From: Caldilineales bacterium
GTDB lineage: Bacteria > Chloroflexota > Anaerolineae > J102
Direction: 5' to 3'
DNA length: 64,000 nt
Assembly (NCBI GenBank): GCA_019695115.1
Contig: JAIBAP010000021.1
Location: 1 to 64,000 of the forward strand
Part shown: positions 9,652 to 19,023 of the stretch, piece after piece
Layout of the letters: each line of letters starts with the position of its first letter
Numbering within the stretch: the first letter of the stretch is position 1
Notes under the pieces: model-generated
What the model saw: the letters and a program-made list of their open reading frames with translations, nothing else
What the model was told of the DNA's origin: nothing
Database searches by the model: none
Translations under genes and position numbers: made by a program

Positions 9652-9752
9652 GGGGTCAGTGGTCAGTGGTCAGTGGTCGGGGGTCAGTAGTCAGTGGTCG
9701 GGGGTCAGTGGTCAGTGGTCGGGGGTCGGGGGTCGGGGGTCAGTGGTCGGTA
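9652..9752. repeat. Heptanucleotide tandem repeat (GGTCAGT/GGTCGGG)
   Basis: About fourteen imperfect 7-bp units alternating GTCAGTG and GTCGGGG fill the space just upstream of the GT4 start. It is the same family as the arrays at 13099, 23773, 25290, 32548, 33441, 51838, 53935, 57184, 57787 and 63900. Confidence 0.85.
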
Positions 9753-9773
9753 CGGGGAAGAAGTTGCCGGCGT

Positions 9774-9811
9774 TTGTCGTCCTTCGTCCTTCGCCATTGT
9801 CCTTCGTCCTC
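9774..9811. repeat. Heptanucleotide tandem repeat (CGTCCTT)
   Basis: Five or so 7-bp units of the CGTCCTT type lie immediately downstream of the heparinase-like stop codon. This is a third heptamer family, distinct from CAGTGGT and CGTGTTG. Confidence 0.7.
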
Positions 9812-12010
9812 TCAGGTGTCGAGGGTCAGGGAATCGAGGTGCGGGCGGGTGAGGGCGGCGCTGCTGAGCAAGGGGGCGCGAGGGTTGGGGCTGGCGAGCA
9901 GCTCGGCCTGGAGGTGCGGTGATTCCAGGCTGAGGCGCTGCCTGGTGCGCGTCAGCTGGGCCGGTTCGGGGCTGAACAGGGAGAGGAAGTCGATGATTTC
10001 ACCGCCGGCGCTGAGGTCGAGCGAGAGGGCCGGGGCCAGGGCATGATAGTGCGGAGCCAGCCAGCCACGCGGGGAATCAGGGTCGGCCCGCACCAGCGAG
10101 GCTTCGGCATCGGGCGCCGAGGTCTGGACAAGGAGGTGATAGGGGCCGGCCTGGGTTCGCAACGAAAGACGGCGTGTCTCGGCCTCCCAGGCAAAGGGGA
10201 GGTCGGGCAGCAGCCAGTGCAGCCGGTAGGTGTGCGAGCCGCGGCTGACCAGGCGATCCCAGACCAACCAGGCTTCGTCGCCCAGCCGCAACAGCCCGCG
10301 ACGGTGCCAGACCGGGCTGGACAGGCGCTCGTAGCCGTTGTGGGCACCCTCCCAATAGGCCAGGTGTCCGTCAGGCGCATACCAGCGGCCGCGGGATTGG
10401 CCCCGCAACCAGGGCAACCACAAGAAACGGCTGGCCAGGCGCATCTGGTCGAGACCATCGACGGTGACGGTGTTGTGCCGGGAGGTGCGGGCCAGGGCAT
10501 TGTCCCAGGGCGGGGCGATGTTGTACGAGTAGGTTCCGGGGTCGAGAGCGATGTTCTGGCCCCGCCGCCAGAGGTCGACGTGCAGCATGTCGGCCTGGCC
10601 GGGACGATGGCGAAAGCCAGCGCAACGGACGAAAGCAAAACTGGTGGGCGAACGCAGGGTGTAGTAGCCGCCGGTTTCGGCGTCGAGGTCACGGCGCTCG
10701 TCGGCCGGCATGGGCGCTGCCAGAGCCTGCGAGCCGCCGAACCAGAGCAGGGCCTCATCCCAGGGGCCATCGGCAAAGCGACGCTGGCCGGAGAACAAAA
10801 CCTGCGCGACCTGGAGCAGGGGCCGGAAATCGGCGTAGTCGCAGTTATCCAGCGGCAGGAGCAGGGCGCCATCGTTCTGGCCGTAGTTGGGCAGGCGGCC
10901 GCTGGCGGCGTCTTGAAGCTGATACAGGAAGTCGGCGGAGGTTCGCAGGCGTTGTTTCAGGCTGTCGCTCAGGGGCTGGCGGGCCAGGTCGCCCAGGCGG
11001 ACGGCCCACAGCCAGGCGTGCAGGGCCAGCCGCTGGTAGTTGAAGGAATGCTGTGCGAAGGCGCCATCGTCGTAGAGCAGCGATTGGCCCAGCTCCTCCA
11101 ACACTTTGCGCCCTTGCTCTTTCCAGGCCCCGGCCTGGCGCAGTTCGGGGAAGATGAGGCCGATTGTCCACAGCCCGGCCGCCTCGCTGACGCCGTGGTT
11201 GTTCTGCTGGCTGAGGGCGTAGTCGATGTTGGCGGCGATGCGGTCGCCCGAAACGGCGGCCATCTGCGCCAGCATGGCCGCGCGCGCGGGCGTGGTGGCG
11301 GGCGCAGCCAAAAAGCCGTAGAAACCAAAGCACCAGGCCATCACCCGGATGGCTGCTTCCTGGCCGCTGTGCCAGTTGGCGCCCAGTTGGGGCGGGTTGG
11401 CGTCGCGCCAGCTTTCCACCGCCTGCCAGAAGAGTTCGGCCAGACGGTCGTCGCCGCTGCGCCAATAGGCCCGCACCAGGGCAAAGACGAAGGCGAAGCG
11501 GCTCGGCTCCCAGATTAGCTTGATATCGACCGGGCCGGCGTCGCCGATTTGAGTCCAGTGGCGGTCGGCGGGGAGACGCTGGCCGCTGAAGGGGTCGCGA
11601 TGCCAGTCGGGCGGGAAGCCGATCTCGACCGGCTCGCCGGAAAAGTAACGGAGATGGCCGGCTGCCAGTTCATCGGCCAACTGAACGGGCGTGGTGGCGC
11701 TGGCGGCGTCCCAGGCGGCGAAATGGGGCTGGAAGGCGGCGCGGTCGGCGGGGGAGAAAAAGAAGGGTGGGGCGGCGGCGCCGCGGCGATGGGCCAGATA
11801 GGCGGCGGGGTCGGCCAGGCTGGCGTCGTTCAGCCAGGCGGCCAGGGGTTGGGCCTGCCAGGGGCGGGCGGGCAGGCGGCGCCGGAGTCGCCCTAGCCGA
11901 TGTTGGGCGGCGTAGAGGCCGCGATAGGCGAGCCAACGCGGCCCCAACGAGCCGAGGACGTGGGGAAGGACAGCCAGGGCGCGGGGCAATCGTTTTATCG
12001 CTGCGACCAT
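9812..12010 (-). CDS. Heparinase II/III family protein (alginate-lyase-like plus heparinase-like domains)
   Basis: A 732-residue protein. The N-terminal alpha/alpha-toroid half contains DIKLIWEPSRFAFVFALVRA and GANWHSGQEAAIRVMAW. The beta-sandwich half contains LHVDLWRRGQNIALDPGTYSY and RHNTVTVDG, where heparinase II/III catalytic histidines are found. I start at 12010 (MVAAIKRLPRALAVLPHVLG), overlapping the wecB stop by 16 bp; the open frame further upstream is only a shadow of wecB. No signal peptide is obvious, which is usual for homologues in exopolysaccharide operons. It may cleave or trim uronic-acid polymers or act during polymer assembly. In a sulfated-glycan locus a heparinase relative is especially fitting, but the substrate is inferred only. 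Confidence 0.88.
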   Translation of the reverse strand: MVAAIKRLPRALAVLPHVLGSLGPRWLAYRGLYAAQHRLGRLRRRLPARPWQAQPLAAWLNDASLADPAAYLAHRRGAAAPPFFFSPADRAAFQPHFAAWDAASATTPVQLADELAAGHLRYFSGEPVEIGFPPDWHRDPFSGQRLPADRHWTQIGDAGPVDIKLIWEPSRFAFVFALVRAYWRSGDDRLAELFWQAVESWRDANPPQLGANWHSGQEAAIRVMAWCFGFYGFLAAPATTPARAAMLAQMAAVSGDRIAANIDYALSQQNNHGVSEAAGLWTIGLIFPELRQAGAWKEQGRKVLEELGQSLLYDDGAFAQHSFNYQRLALHAWLWAVRLGDLARQPLSDSLKQRLRTSADFLYQLQDAASGRLPNYGQNDGALLLPLDNCDYADFRPLLQVAQVLFSGQRRFADGPWDEALLWFGGSQALAAPMPADERRDLDAETGGYYTLRSPTSFAFVRCAGFRHRPGQADMLHVDLWRRGQNIALDPGTYSYNIAPPWDNALARTSRHNTVTVDGLDQMRLASRFLWLPWLRGQSRGRWYAPDGHLAYWEGAHNGYERLSSPVWHRRGLLRLGDEAWLVWDRLVSRGSHTYRLHWLLPDLPFAWEAETRRLSLRTQAGPYHLLVQTSAPDAEASLVRADPDSPRGWLAPHYHALAPALSLDLSAGGEIIDFLSLFSPEPAQLTRTRQRLSLESPHLQAELLASPNPRAPLLSSAALTRPHLDSLTLDT

Positions 12011-13098
12011 GTCTGGGTGATGATGTCGGCGATGCGCTTGCCGGCGTGGCCGTCCCACAACGGTGGGATGCGGCCGCTCTTGGCCTGGCCGCGGGCGATG
12101 GCGTCGATCTCGCGGCGGAGGCGGGCCATGTCCTGGCCGACGAGGATGTTGGTGCCCATCTCGACCGTGATCGGGCGCTCGGTGTTGGCGCGCACGGTCA
12201 GGCAGGGGATGCCCAGGAAGGTGCTTTCTTCCTGCACCCCGCCGGAATCGGTGACGACGGCAGTGGCGGCCTGCTGCAAGGCCAGGAAGTCGAGATAGGA
12301 GAGGGGGTCGGCGAGATGGAGGTCGGGCGAGTCCGGCGCCCAACCGATCTCTTGCAAACGACGGCGGGTGCGCGGGTGGACGGGAAAGAGCACGGGGAAA
12401 GTGCGGCTGATGTCACCCAGCGCGGCCATGATCTCGGCCAACATGGCGGGGTCGTCCACGTTCGAAGGCCGGTGGAGGGTGACGAGGACGAAGCGCCGGT
12501 CGCGCCAGGGTTGCAGGGCGGGGTCGACCCAACGTTCGGCGGCCAGAGGCAACAGCCGGGCAAGGGTGTCGATCATGACGTTGCCGACACAATGGATTTT
12601 GTGGGGGGCGATGCCTTCGCGGTGCAGGTTGGCGTCGCCATCGCCCGACGGGGTGAACAGCAGATCGGCGATCTGGTCGGTGAGCAGACGGTTGATCTCC
12701 TCGGGCATGGTGCGGTCGAAGGAACGGAGTCCGGCCTCGACATGGGCGACGGGGATGAGCAGCTTGGCGCAGACCAGAGCCGCAGCCACGGTCGAGTTGA
12801 CATCGCCATAGACCAGCACCAAATCGGGCCGGTTGGCGAGCGCCAGGGCCTCGAATCCGGTCATGATCTGCGCCGTCTGGGCCGCGTGCGAGCCGGAGCC
12901 GACGCCCAGGTTGGCATCTGGCTCCGGCAGGCCAAGCTGGGCGAAGAAGATGTCGGACATGTTGGCGTCGTAGTGCTGACCGGTGTGCACCAACGTCTGG
13001 CGGATGCCCGGCTGCGGCGCCAATGCCGCCCAGACCGGTGCGACTTTCATAAAGTTCGGGCGGGCGCCGACGACGTGGAGGAGATGAAGGGGGGACAT
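11995..13098 (-). CDS. wecB: UDP-N-acetylglucosamine 2-epimerase, non-hydrolysing
   Basis: A 367-residue epimerase with the full WecB pattern: VVGARPNFMKVAPV, VHTGQHYDANMSDIFF, VYGDVNSTVAAALVCAKL, HVEAGLRSFDRTMPEEINR, NVMIDTL and TDSGGVQEESTFLGIPCLT. It interconverts UDP-GlcNAc and UDP-ManNAc in the cytoplasm. It could feed ManNAc residues into the repeat unit, or supply ManNAc for the nonulosonate genes about 43 kb upstream, although those enzymes usually use free ManNAc from hydrolysing epimerases. It overlaps the heparinase-like gene by 16 bp, and a heptamer array fills the space in front of its start. Confidence 0.95.
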   Translation of the reverse strand: MSPLHLLHVVGARPNFMKVAPVWAALAPQPGIRQTLVHTGQHYDANMSDIFFAQLGLPEPDANLGVGSGSHAAQTAQIMTGFEALALANRPDLVLVYGDVNSTVAAALVCAKLLIPVAHVEAGLRSFDRTMPEEINRLLTDQIADLLFTPSGDGDANLHREGIAPHKIHCVGNVMIDTLARLLPLAAERWVDPALQPWRDRRFVLVTLHRPSNVDDPAMLAEIMAALGDISRTFPVLFPVHPRTRRRLQEIGWAPDSPDLHLADPLSYLDFLALQQAATAVVTDSGGVQEESTFLGIPCLTVRANTERPITVEMGTNILVGQDMARLRREIDAIARGQAKSGRIPPLWDGHAGKRIADIITQTWSQR

Positions 13099-13189
13099 GG
13101 GGGGCAGTGGTCAGTGGTCAGTGGTCAGTAATCAGTGGGCGTAGTCAGTGGGCGGTGGGCAGTAACCAGTAACCAGTAACCAGTAATCA
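13099..13189. repeat. Heptanucleotide tandem repeat (CAGTGGT/CAGTAAC)
   Basis: Units run from CAGTGGT through GGGCGTA variants to CAGTAAC and CAGTAAT. The array fills the gap between wecB and the bi-domain oxidoreductase and supplies the TGA stop codon of the latter (13187-13189). Confidence 0.85.
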
Positions 13190-15382
13190 GTCGGCGGTGG
13201 GGGGGATTGCGACCGGCTGGCCGAGGAGGAGGCTTTGTTGGGCGGAGAGGGCGACGCCGGTGGAGTGGAAGATGTCGGCCACGGGGATGGGGGCCGGGCC
13301 GCCAGCGGTCAGGTGGGCGATGATGGCCTCCCACTCGGCCCGATGGCCTTTGTCTTGCCTGAGGCGCGCCCGCTGAACCGAACGACTGCTGCCCCGGTAG
13401 AGTTCCAGGAGCCGAAAATCGTCCAGCGCCGCCGAAAGGCCGCCGCCAAAGACTTCCAGCCGTTCTTTGCTCATCCGCCGGCTGCCGTTGGCCAGGTAGT
13501 GGACGACGCCCAGGCTGCCGTTGGCGAAGGTGAGGCTGAGGCTGAGGTTGTCCTGGCGGTAGCGGTCGGCATCGGGCGCGGCCTGGGCCATGACCTGGCT
13601 GACGGGCGAGTCTGCCAGGTAGAAGAGCAGGTCGAGGGCATGGCAGGCTTCGGCCAGCAGCCGGCCGCCGCCCTGGGCCGGGTCGTGCACCCAATGGCCG
13701 GGCGGCAGATAGCCGGCGTTGAAACGATAGTGCATGACCAGCGGCTCGCGCACCGCCGCCAGGGCTGCTTTGAGCGCCACGACAAAGGGCGCAAAACGGC
13801 GGTTGAAGCCCACCATCAGCATGGGCTTGCCCGCCGCGGCTTTGTGGGCCTGGCGGATCTGCTCCAACTCATCGAAAGACAAACAGAGGGGCTTCTCGAC
13901 AAAGACGTGTTTGCCGGCCGCGAGTGCGGCCACGGTCTGGCGGGCGTGCTGGTCGTGGCGGGTGAGGATGGCGACAGTATTGATAGCCGGATGCTGGAGT
14001 AGCTCGGTTTCGTCGCTGGCGCAGAAGCCAAAGCCAAAGCGGTCGGCGCTGGTGCGGGCGCTGAGTCCGCCGCGGCTGGCGATGCCGGCCAGTTCCAGCC
14101 CCGGCAGACCCTTGATCGCCGGCAGCAGGGTGGCGTTGGCGAAGTTGCCGGCGCCCAACACACCCAACTTCACAGCCGGAACCGGGGCGGGAGAAGCAGA
14201 GGGGACCGTGGCCAGGGAGACGAGCCGGGCCGGGCGCTCAGAAGCAGCAGGGAGGGGGGCTTCGGGATAGGTGAGCACCACGCCCAGGTAGGGTTCGGGG
14301 CGCTGGCCGGTGATCAGTTCATAGGCGCGGGGGGCTTCGTCCAGCGGGAAACGATGGCTGATGAGCGCAGCGACATCGACGGCGCCAGCGGCCACCATCT
14401 GGGCGAAGGCAGCCATGTTGCGGCCCTCGGTCCAGCGGACATAGGGGTAGGGATAATCCTGGCCCTCCTCCTCATACGAGTGATCGTAGCGACCGGGGCC
14501 GTAAGAACGCGAAATGCGGAAATCCAGTTCTTTTTCGTAGTAGATCTTGCGGGGCAGAGTCAGGCCCACCGCTCCCACCGCCACCACCACGCCCTTGTCG
14601 CGGGCGATCTGCCCGGCCAATTCGACCGGCTGGTTGCTCTTGGTGTCGGCGGTGATGAGGACGGCGTCGGCGCCGTGCCCGCCCGAAAGCGCACGGCAGA
14701 GAGCGTCCAGTTCCTCGGCCGAGGTGGTTCCTGCCTCCAGCCCCAGCTTTTTCGCCAGCACCACCCGGCTTTGTTGGATGTCCATCCCCACCACCCGGCA
14801 GCCGGACGCCCGCAGCATCTGGCAGGTCATCTGTCCCAGCAGCCCCAGGCCGATCACGGCCGCCACCTCGCCCAGCCGGACTTCGGCCAGCCGGATGCCC
14901 TGCAAGGCGATGGCGCCCAGGGTGGTGAAGGCGGCCGTCTCGAAGGCGATGCCATCGGGCAGGGGGGTGAGCAGGTTGACCGGAACGGTGACGATTTCGG
15001 CGTGGACGGCATAGCCGCCGCCGGCGCAGGCCACGCGGTCGCCCGGCTGGAAACCCTCGACCCCGGCCCCGGCGGCGATGACGACGCCCGCCGACGAGTA
15101 GCCGAGCGGCATCGGCTGCTCCAGGCGGTTGCGGGCGGCTTCCCAGGTAGTCAGCAGCCCCTGCATCTGCGCCTTCTCCCACATCTGCTTCACCAGATCG
15201 GGGCGCGAGCGCGCCTTGTCGAGCAGGTTTTTCTGGGCGAAGTCGACGATCATGCGCTCGGTGCCAGCCGAAACGAGCGAAGCACGCGTGGCCACCAACA
15301 CCTGACCGGGCGCAGGCAGGGGGGCGGGGACATCGAGGACGACGACTTCGCCCCTTGCCAGGTTCTGGATGACTTGTTTCAT
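13187..15382 (-). CDS. Bi-domain oxidoreductase: zinc-type dehydrogenase fused to Gfo/Idh/MocA
   Basis: A 731-residue fusion. The N-terminal half (about 1-360) is a medium-chain dehydrogenase-like domain: SAGTERMIVDFAQKNLLDKA, MPLGYSSAGVVIAAG, GDRVACAGGGYAVHAE and VIGLGLLGQMTCQMLRASG. The C-terminal half is a Gfo/Idh/MocA domain with VLGAGNFANATLLPAI, VEKPLCLSFDELEQI and MVGFNRRFAPFV. This fusion recurs in exopolysaccharide loci together with WecB and heparinase-like genes, as here. It probably oxidises or isomerises a nucleotide sugar, though the reaction is not established. I start at MKQVIQNLARGEV, the usual N-terminus; no strong ribosome-binding site precedes it. Its stop codon is provided by a heptamer repeat. 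Confidence 0.88.
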   Translation of the reverse strand: MKQVIQNLARGEVVVLDVPAPLPAPGQVLVATRASLVSAGTERMIVDFAQKNLLDKARSRPDLVKQMWEKAQMQGLLTTWEAARNRLEQPMPLGYSSAGVVIAAGAGVEGFQPGDRVACAGGGYAVHAEIVTVPVNLLTPLPDGIAFETAAFTTLGAIALQGIRLAEVRLGEVAAVIGLGLLGQMTCQMLRASGCRVVGMDIQQSRVVLAKKLGLEAGTTSAEELDALCRALSGGHGADAVLITADTKSNQPVELAGQIARDKGVVVAVGAVGLTLPRKIYYEKELDFRISRSYGPGRYDHSYEEEGQDYPYPYVRWTEGRNMAAFAQMVAAGAVDVAALISHRFPLDEAPRAYELITGQRPEPYLGVVLTYPEAPLPAASERPARLVSLATVPSASPAPVPAVKLGVLGAGNFANATLLPAIKGLPGLELAGIASRGGLSARTSADRFGFGFCASDETELLQHPAINTVAILTRHDQHARQTVAALAAGKHVFVEKPLCLSFDELEQIRQAHKAAAGKPMLMVGFNRRFAPFVVALKAALAAVREPLVMHYRFNAGYLPPGHWVHDPAQGGGRLLAEACHALDLLFYLADSPVSQVMAQAAPDADRYRQDNLSLSLTFANGSLGVVHYLANGSRRMSKERLEVFGGGLSAALDDFRLLELYRGSSRSVQRARLRQDKGHRAEWEAIIAHLTAGGPAPIPVADIFHSTGVALSAQQSLLLGQPVAIPPTAD

Positions 15383-15397
15383 GGGGATGATCTTTGT

Positions 15398-15432
15398 CAG
15401 GTGCGACGCACTTCCAAAGTGCGTCGCACCTG
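15398..15432. repeat. Perfect 16-bp hairpin (REP-like) between polymerase and bi-domain genes
   Basis: Arms 15398-15413 (CAGGTGCGACGCACTT) and 15417-15432 are perfect inverted complements around a CCA loop. It lies in the 60-bp gap between two cotranscribed genes. It could be a REP-type repeat stabilising mRNA or an attenuator; no T tract follows. Confidence 0.7.
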
Positions 15433-15442
15433 CGAACCGCAC

Positions 15443-16669
15443 CTACTGCCGCGCCTGTTCTTCACTAAACAAATACAGCGTCACCGCCACCGCCAGCAAG
15501 ATCCAGGCCAACACGGCCGGTTTGGCGCTCCACGAGACGGCGTCGAGCAGCCCGTGCACCAGCATGACCACCATCCCGGCCCACACCGCCAGGGCCACCG
15601 CCGCCAGATCCCTGGCTCCGGCGGCCAGGAAGCGCCGGCGCGCACGCTGCACCAGGCCGAAGCTGAGCGCCAGCAGGCCGCCGTAGGTCGCCAGGCCGAC
15701 GACCCCCAGATCGAGGCCCACCTGTAACAGCAAGTTGTGGACATGGGGCACATCCTGGCCGGTGGCGATCAAGGCCGTGGGGTAGAGCAAGGGGCCGAGT
15801 CGGCCCCAGCTGCCGATGCCCATGCCGGTGAGGGCAAAATCATGCAGGGCCGCCAGTCCGCGCGCCCAGATATCCATCCGCACAGCAAAGCCGCCAAGCG
15901 CATCGTGACTGAAGAGAGCCTGCGCCAGGCTTTGATACCAACCTTGCGCCAGCCCCAGCCAGGCCAACGCCAGCGCCAGAGGCGTCAGGCGCCACAGTCG
16001 CGGCCAATAGACGGCCGCCGCCAGACACGCGGCCACTGCCAGCGCCATCCAAACCCCGCGCGCCGACAGCATGAGGATGGCCGCCAGGATGAGGGCGCTG
16101 CTCGCCAGAGCCACGCCCCGCATCAGGGGCCGATGGCGGACCTGAATGCAACAAGGGTAGGCGGCCATTGCCAACGCCAGGGGCAGCCAGATAGCCAGGG
16201 TCCCCGACATGACATTGGCGTTGACGTGTTCGGGCAGGCGCTGGCTGAGGGTGCGCAGAACTGGCGGCAGGAACGACCTGACGCCCTCGCCCGAACCATC
16301 CTGCACCAGCAGCGGACTGACCGCAGCCAGGATGCTGACGACACCCAGCACGATCACCAGCAGCCACCCCAGCCGAGTACCACTCACCGTCCAGTTGATC
16401 ACCCATTGGTAAAAGGCGATGCCGGCAATCAGGTAGCCGAGGCTGGCGCGGGTGAGATCGGGCGTTACACTGACGGCATAGGTCATCGGCAGCAGCAGGA
16501 CAAGGACGACCATCAGCAGACCGGTCGGCGCTGGCCGCGCCAATCGCCTGGTTTGATGCCAGCGCGCTGCCGCCAGTAGCAGGAGCACGCCCACCAACGG
16601 CCAGAACAAACGGCTGGCGAAGATCAAGCCGGGCGTGATGGCGACCAGGATAAGCGGCTCAGCCGCCAT
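15443..16669 (-). CDS. O-antigen ligase/polymerase family membrane protein (Wzy/WaaL type)
   Basis: A polytopic membrane protein of about 408 residues with ten or more hydrophobic segments. The large extracytoplasmic loop after VRMDIWARGLAALHDF contains ALTGMGIGSWGRLGPLLYP and DVPHVHNLLLQVGLDLGVVG, the Wzy_C pattern with its conserved His. It would polymerise lipid-linked repeat units or ligate the finished glycan on the outer face. The start is uncertain: the frame is open back to 16804, but the first ~45 residues of that form are hydrophilic and Arg/His-rich, so I prefer 16669 (MAAEPLILVAITPGLIF). It lies between the chain-length regulator and the bi-domain oxidoreductase. Confidence 0.82.
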   Translation of the reverse strand: MAAEPLILVAITPGLIFASRLFWPLVGVLLLLAAARWHQTRRLARPAPTGLLMVVLVLLLPMTYAVSVTPDLTRASLGYLIAGIAFYQWVINWTVSGTRLGWLLVIVLGVVSILAAVSPLLVQDGSGEGVRSFLPPVLRTLSQRLPEHVNANVMSGTLAIWLPLALAMAAYPCCIQVRHRPLMRGVALASSALILAAILMLSARGVWMALAVAACLAAAVYWPRLWRLTPLALALAWLGLAQGWYQSLAQALFSHDALGGFAVRMDIWARGLAALHDFALTGMGIGSWGRLGPLLYPTALIATGQDVPHVHNLLLQVGLDLGVVGLATYGGLLALSFGLVQRARRRFLAAGARDLAAVALAVWAGMVVMLVHGLLDAVSWSAKPAVLAWILLAVAVTLYLFSEEQARQ

Positions 16670-16821
16670 GAGCGCCCGGCTGAGGCCGGCCAGGCGGTGG
16701 GAAATCGCACGATCAGGCGCGTCGGGCACGTGACGATGAAGGGGGTGACGAAAACAGAAAGGGATGCCAGGAGAAGCGATGACATCTCCAGGCATCCCGA
16801 TCAAGGTTTGGCCCGGTCGCG

Positions 16822-18954
16822 CTAGGCCGAGACGGCCGCACGTCGGTGACCTGAGGTGTTGGCTGCAGAGGGCGCCGGCCGCAGGGACCGGGGTCTGCGA
16901 ACATCATTGAGGACGACGCCCAGGATGCGTCCCTTCACCATTTCCACCGCCTCGCGCACATGCTGGATGTCAGCGACGGTGGATTTGCCAGAGCGCACGA
17001 CGAGGACGACGCCATCGGCGTGTTCGGCCAGCAGGACGGCGTCGGAGGCGGTATTGGCCGAGGCAGCGTCGATCAGGATCAGGTCGGCGTGCTGGCGCAG
17101 GTCATCGAGGATGGCCGCCATCGCCGGCGAGGCCAGCAGGTCGGGGCTGAGCCGCTCGGCGCTGCCAGTGGTCAGCAGGCGCAGGCCAGGGATGGCGGTC
17201 GGACGCAGGATGGCCTCGAGGCCGGGGGCCGGTATGGTCATCAGGTTGGCCAGGCCGACATCGTTGGGCAGCCCAAACCACTGATGAAGCTGGGGCCTGC
17301 GGATGTCGGCATCGAGGAGGATGACCTGACGGCCGGCCTGCGCGCTGACGATGGCGACATGAGCGGCCAGGCTGCTGGCGCCACTGCGCGGGGCCACGGG
17401 CGTGAAGAGAATGACCTGAGAAGCCTGGGCGTGTGATTCCAGCAGGTCGCGCAGGAAGCGGGCCGATTCGACCATCGGCGCACTCGTATCGGTGAGGGCG
17501 ATAGGGGCGCCGTTCTGGTGGGTGGGACCGCGGGGGACGAGGCCCAGCAGCGGCAACTGCACCACCTGCTCGACATCCTCACGACGGCGCACTTTGTTGT
17601 CCGTGATTTCCAGCAAGAAGGCCAGGGCGATGCCGGCCATCAGACCGGCCAGGGCGCCAAGGATGACCTGTTGGTTGGGCGGGCTGGCCAGCGGGCGGCG
17701 AGGCACAGAGGCGGGCACGGCAAAACGCACTACCGAGCCATCGGTGGCGCCGGCGGTGATGCTCAGTTCTTCGGACTCGTTGGCCAGCAAGGTGTAGCCA
17801 TCCCACAACAGGTCGCGCTCACGCTCCAGCGCCTGGCGTTGGGCGGCCAGGGCTGCGCTGTCTGAACGCAAGTCGCGGATTTCGGTCAGGATGCTGGCGA
17901 TGAGGGGATCCTGCTCGAGTTGTTGGGCCGAACCGATCTTGGCCGAGATCGCGACAATGGCGCTATCGTTTTCTTGCTGGCGTTGATCGAGTACGGCGAT
18001 CAAGTGATCCAGATCGTTGAGAAACTGCTCGGGCGACGAGGTAACCTCATCGAGCGAACGGGGACTGAACTGGATCTGCGGTTCATTCGATAGCACACCT
18101 GAGGCTGCGCCCCCCGCTGCTGCACTTCCTGTGCTTTCGACCGATGCCAACTGCAACAGGAGCAAGCCCAAGGTGTTGGCGGCGCCGGTGGCCACGGATT
18201 CGTTCTTGGCCTGCAGGTCCTTGAGCGTCCGCGCCGCCGTCAGAAGATCGACGATCTTGGTGCGCCGATCTACCAGCCGGTTCAATTCCCCGGTCAGCGA
18301 AATACGGCGCAGGCGCAGCAACTCATCGACCATCGCCTGTTTTTCGTCGATGTCCAGTTTTTTCTGATCGACATCATTGGCGCGGATGAAATCGACCACC
18401 GCCGCTTCGGCCGTCTGGTAACGCTGTTTGGCCGCCTCCACCTGCGGCCCCAGATCGACGTCCTCTGATTTGCCGGAGTAGATGCGATTGATGTAGAGGG
18501 CGTAATCGCGCGCCCAGGCGTTGGCCAGCTTGGCGGCAAAAACGGGGTCGTTGGAGCGGACCTTGACGCGAATGACGCCGTCGCGAACTTCGGAACTGAC
18601 GGCGCTAACCAGATCGGAGGGCGTCTTGAAACGGGCCGGGATCGAGTCGAGCGACGATTGGAGGGAGGTGAACACCGTCTCGGCGATCGCCTCGTTGGTC
18701 ACGACCGACGCCAGGGTGGTGAGGCCGTTGTTGGTGCGGCTGTCGCTGGCGAGGATGTCGGAGGTGGTGGTTTGGACGCGCGGCTCCAGTTTGACCTCGA
18801 AATCGCGCCGGATGGGGACGACGCCGGCAGTGGCTTCGTAGACAGAGGGACGACGGGCGACGTTGATGAAGCCCAGCACCCCGCCGATGACGACAGCCAG
18901 GATCAGTAGCCAGAGCCACCGTCTGAAGATATTAAAGATCTCACGAAGAAGCAT
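16822..18954 (-). CDS. Wzz-type polysaccharide co-polymerase fused to a degenerate BY-kinase-like domain
   Basis: A 710-residue chain-length regulator. There is an N-terminal membrane segment (RRWLWLLILAVVIGGVLGF), a long extracytoplasmic coiled-coil region (about 60-410) and a second membrane segment near 430-450 (LGALAGLMAGIALAFLLEI). A cytoplasmic MinD/BY-kinase-like domain follows. The Walker A' segment LLDADIRRPQLHQWFGLP is present, but the P-loop reads VAPRSGASSLAAHVA, where the expected GKS/T lysine is alanine. No tyrosine cluster is seen at the C-terminus (RPAPSAANTSGHRRAAVSA). It is therefore probably a catalytically dead kinase retained as a scaffold for Wzy-dependent assembly. The gene precedes the polymerase gene by about 150 bp. 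Confidence 0.88.
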   Translation of the reverse strand: MLLREIFNIFRRWLWLLILAVVIGGVLGFINVARRPSVYEATAGVVPIRRDFEVKLEPRVQTTTSDILASDSRTNNGLTTLASVVTNEAIAETVFTSLQSSLDSIPARFKTPSDLVSAVSSEVRDGVIRVKVRSNDPVFAAKLANAWARDYALYINRIYSGKSEDVDLGPQVEAAKQRYQTAEAAVVDFIRANDVDQKKLDIDEKQAMVDELLRLRRISLTGELNRLVDRRTKIVDLLTAARTLKDLQAKNESVATGAANTLGLLLLQLASVESTGSAAAGGAASGVLSNEPQIQFSPRSLDEVTSSPEQFLNDLDHLIAVLDQRQQENDSAIVAISAKIGSAQQLEQDPLIASILTEIRDLRSDSAALAAQRQALERERDLLWDGYTLLANESEELSITAGATDGSVVRFAVPASVPRRPLASPPNQQVILGALAGLMAGIALAFLLEITDNKVRRREDVEQVVQLPLLGLVPRGPTHQNGAPIALTDTSAPMVESARFLRDLLESHAQASQVILFTPVAPRSGASSLAAHVAIVSAQAGRQVILLDADIRRPQLHQWFGLPNDVGLANLMTIPAPGLEAILRPTAIPGLRLLTTGSAERLSPDLLASPAMAAILDDLRQHADLILIDAASANTASDAVLLAEHADGVVLVVRSGKSTVADIQHVREAVEMVKGRILGVVLNDVRRPRSLRPAPSAANTSGHRRAAVSA

Positions 18955-19023
18955 ATCTGATGGTCTCCAATGGAAGATTTGACGTTATCGATCGCGCGGT
19001 TGGTGCGCGAGGAAGGTCGGGGG

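Noticed and set aside
12011-12343. N-terminal extension of the heparinase-like gene
   Set aside because: The added ~110 residues are Arg/His/Pro-rich and lie in the antisense-like shadow of wecB; the natural start is at 12010.
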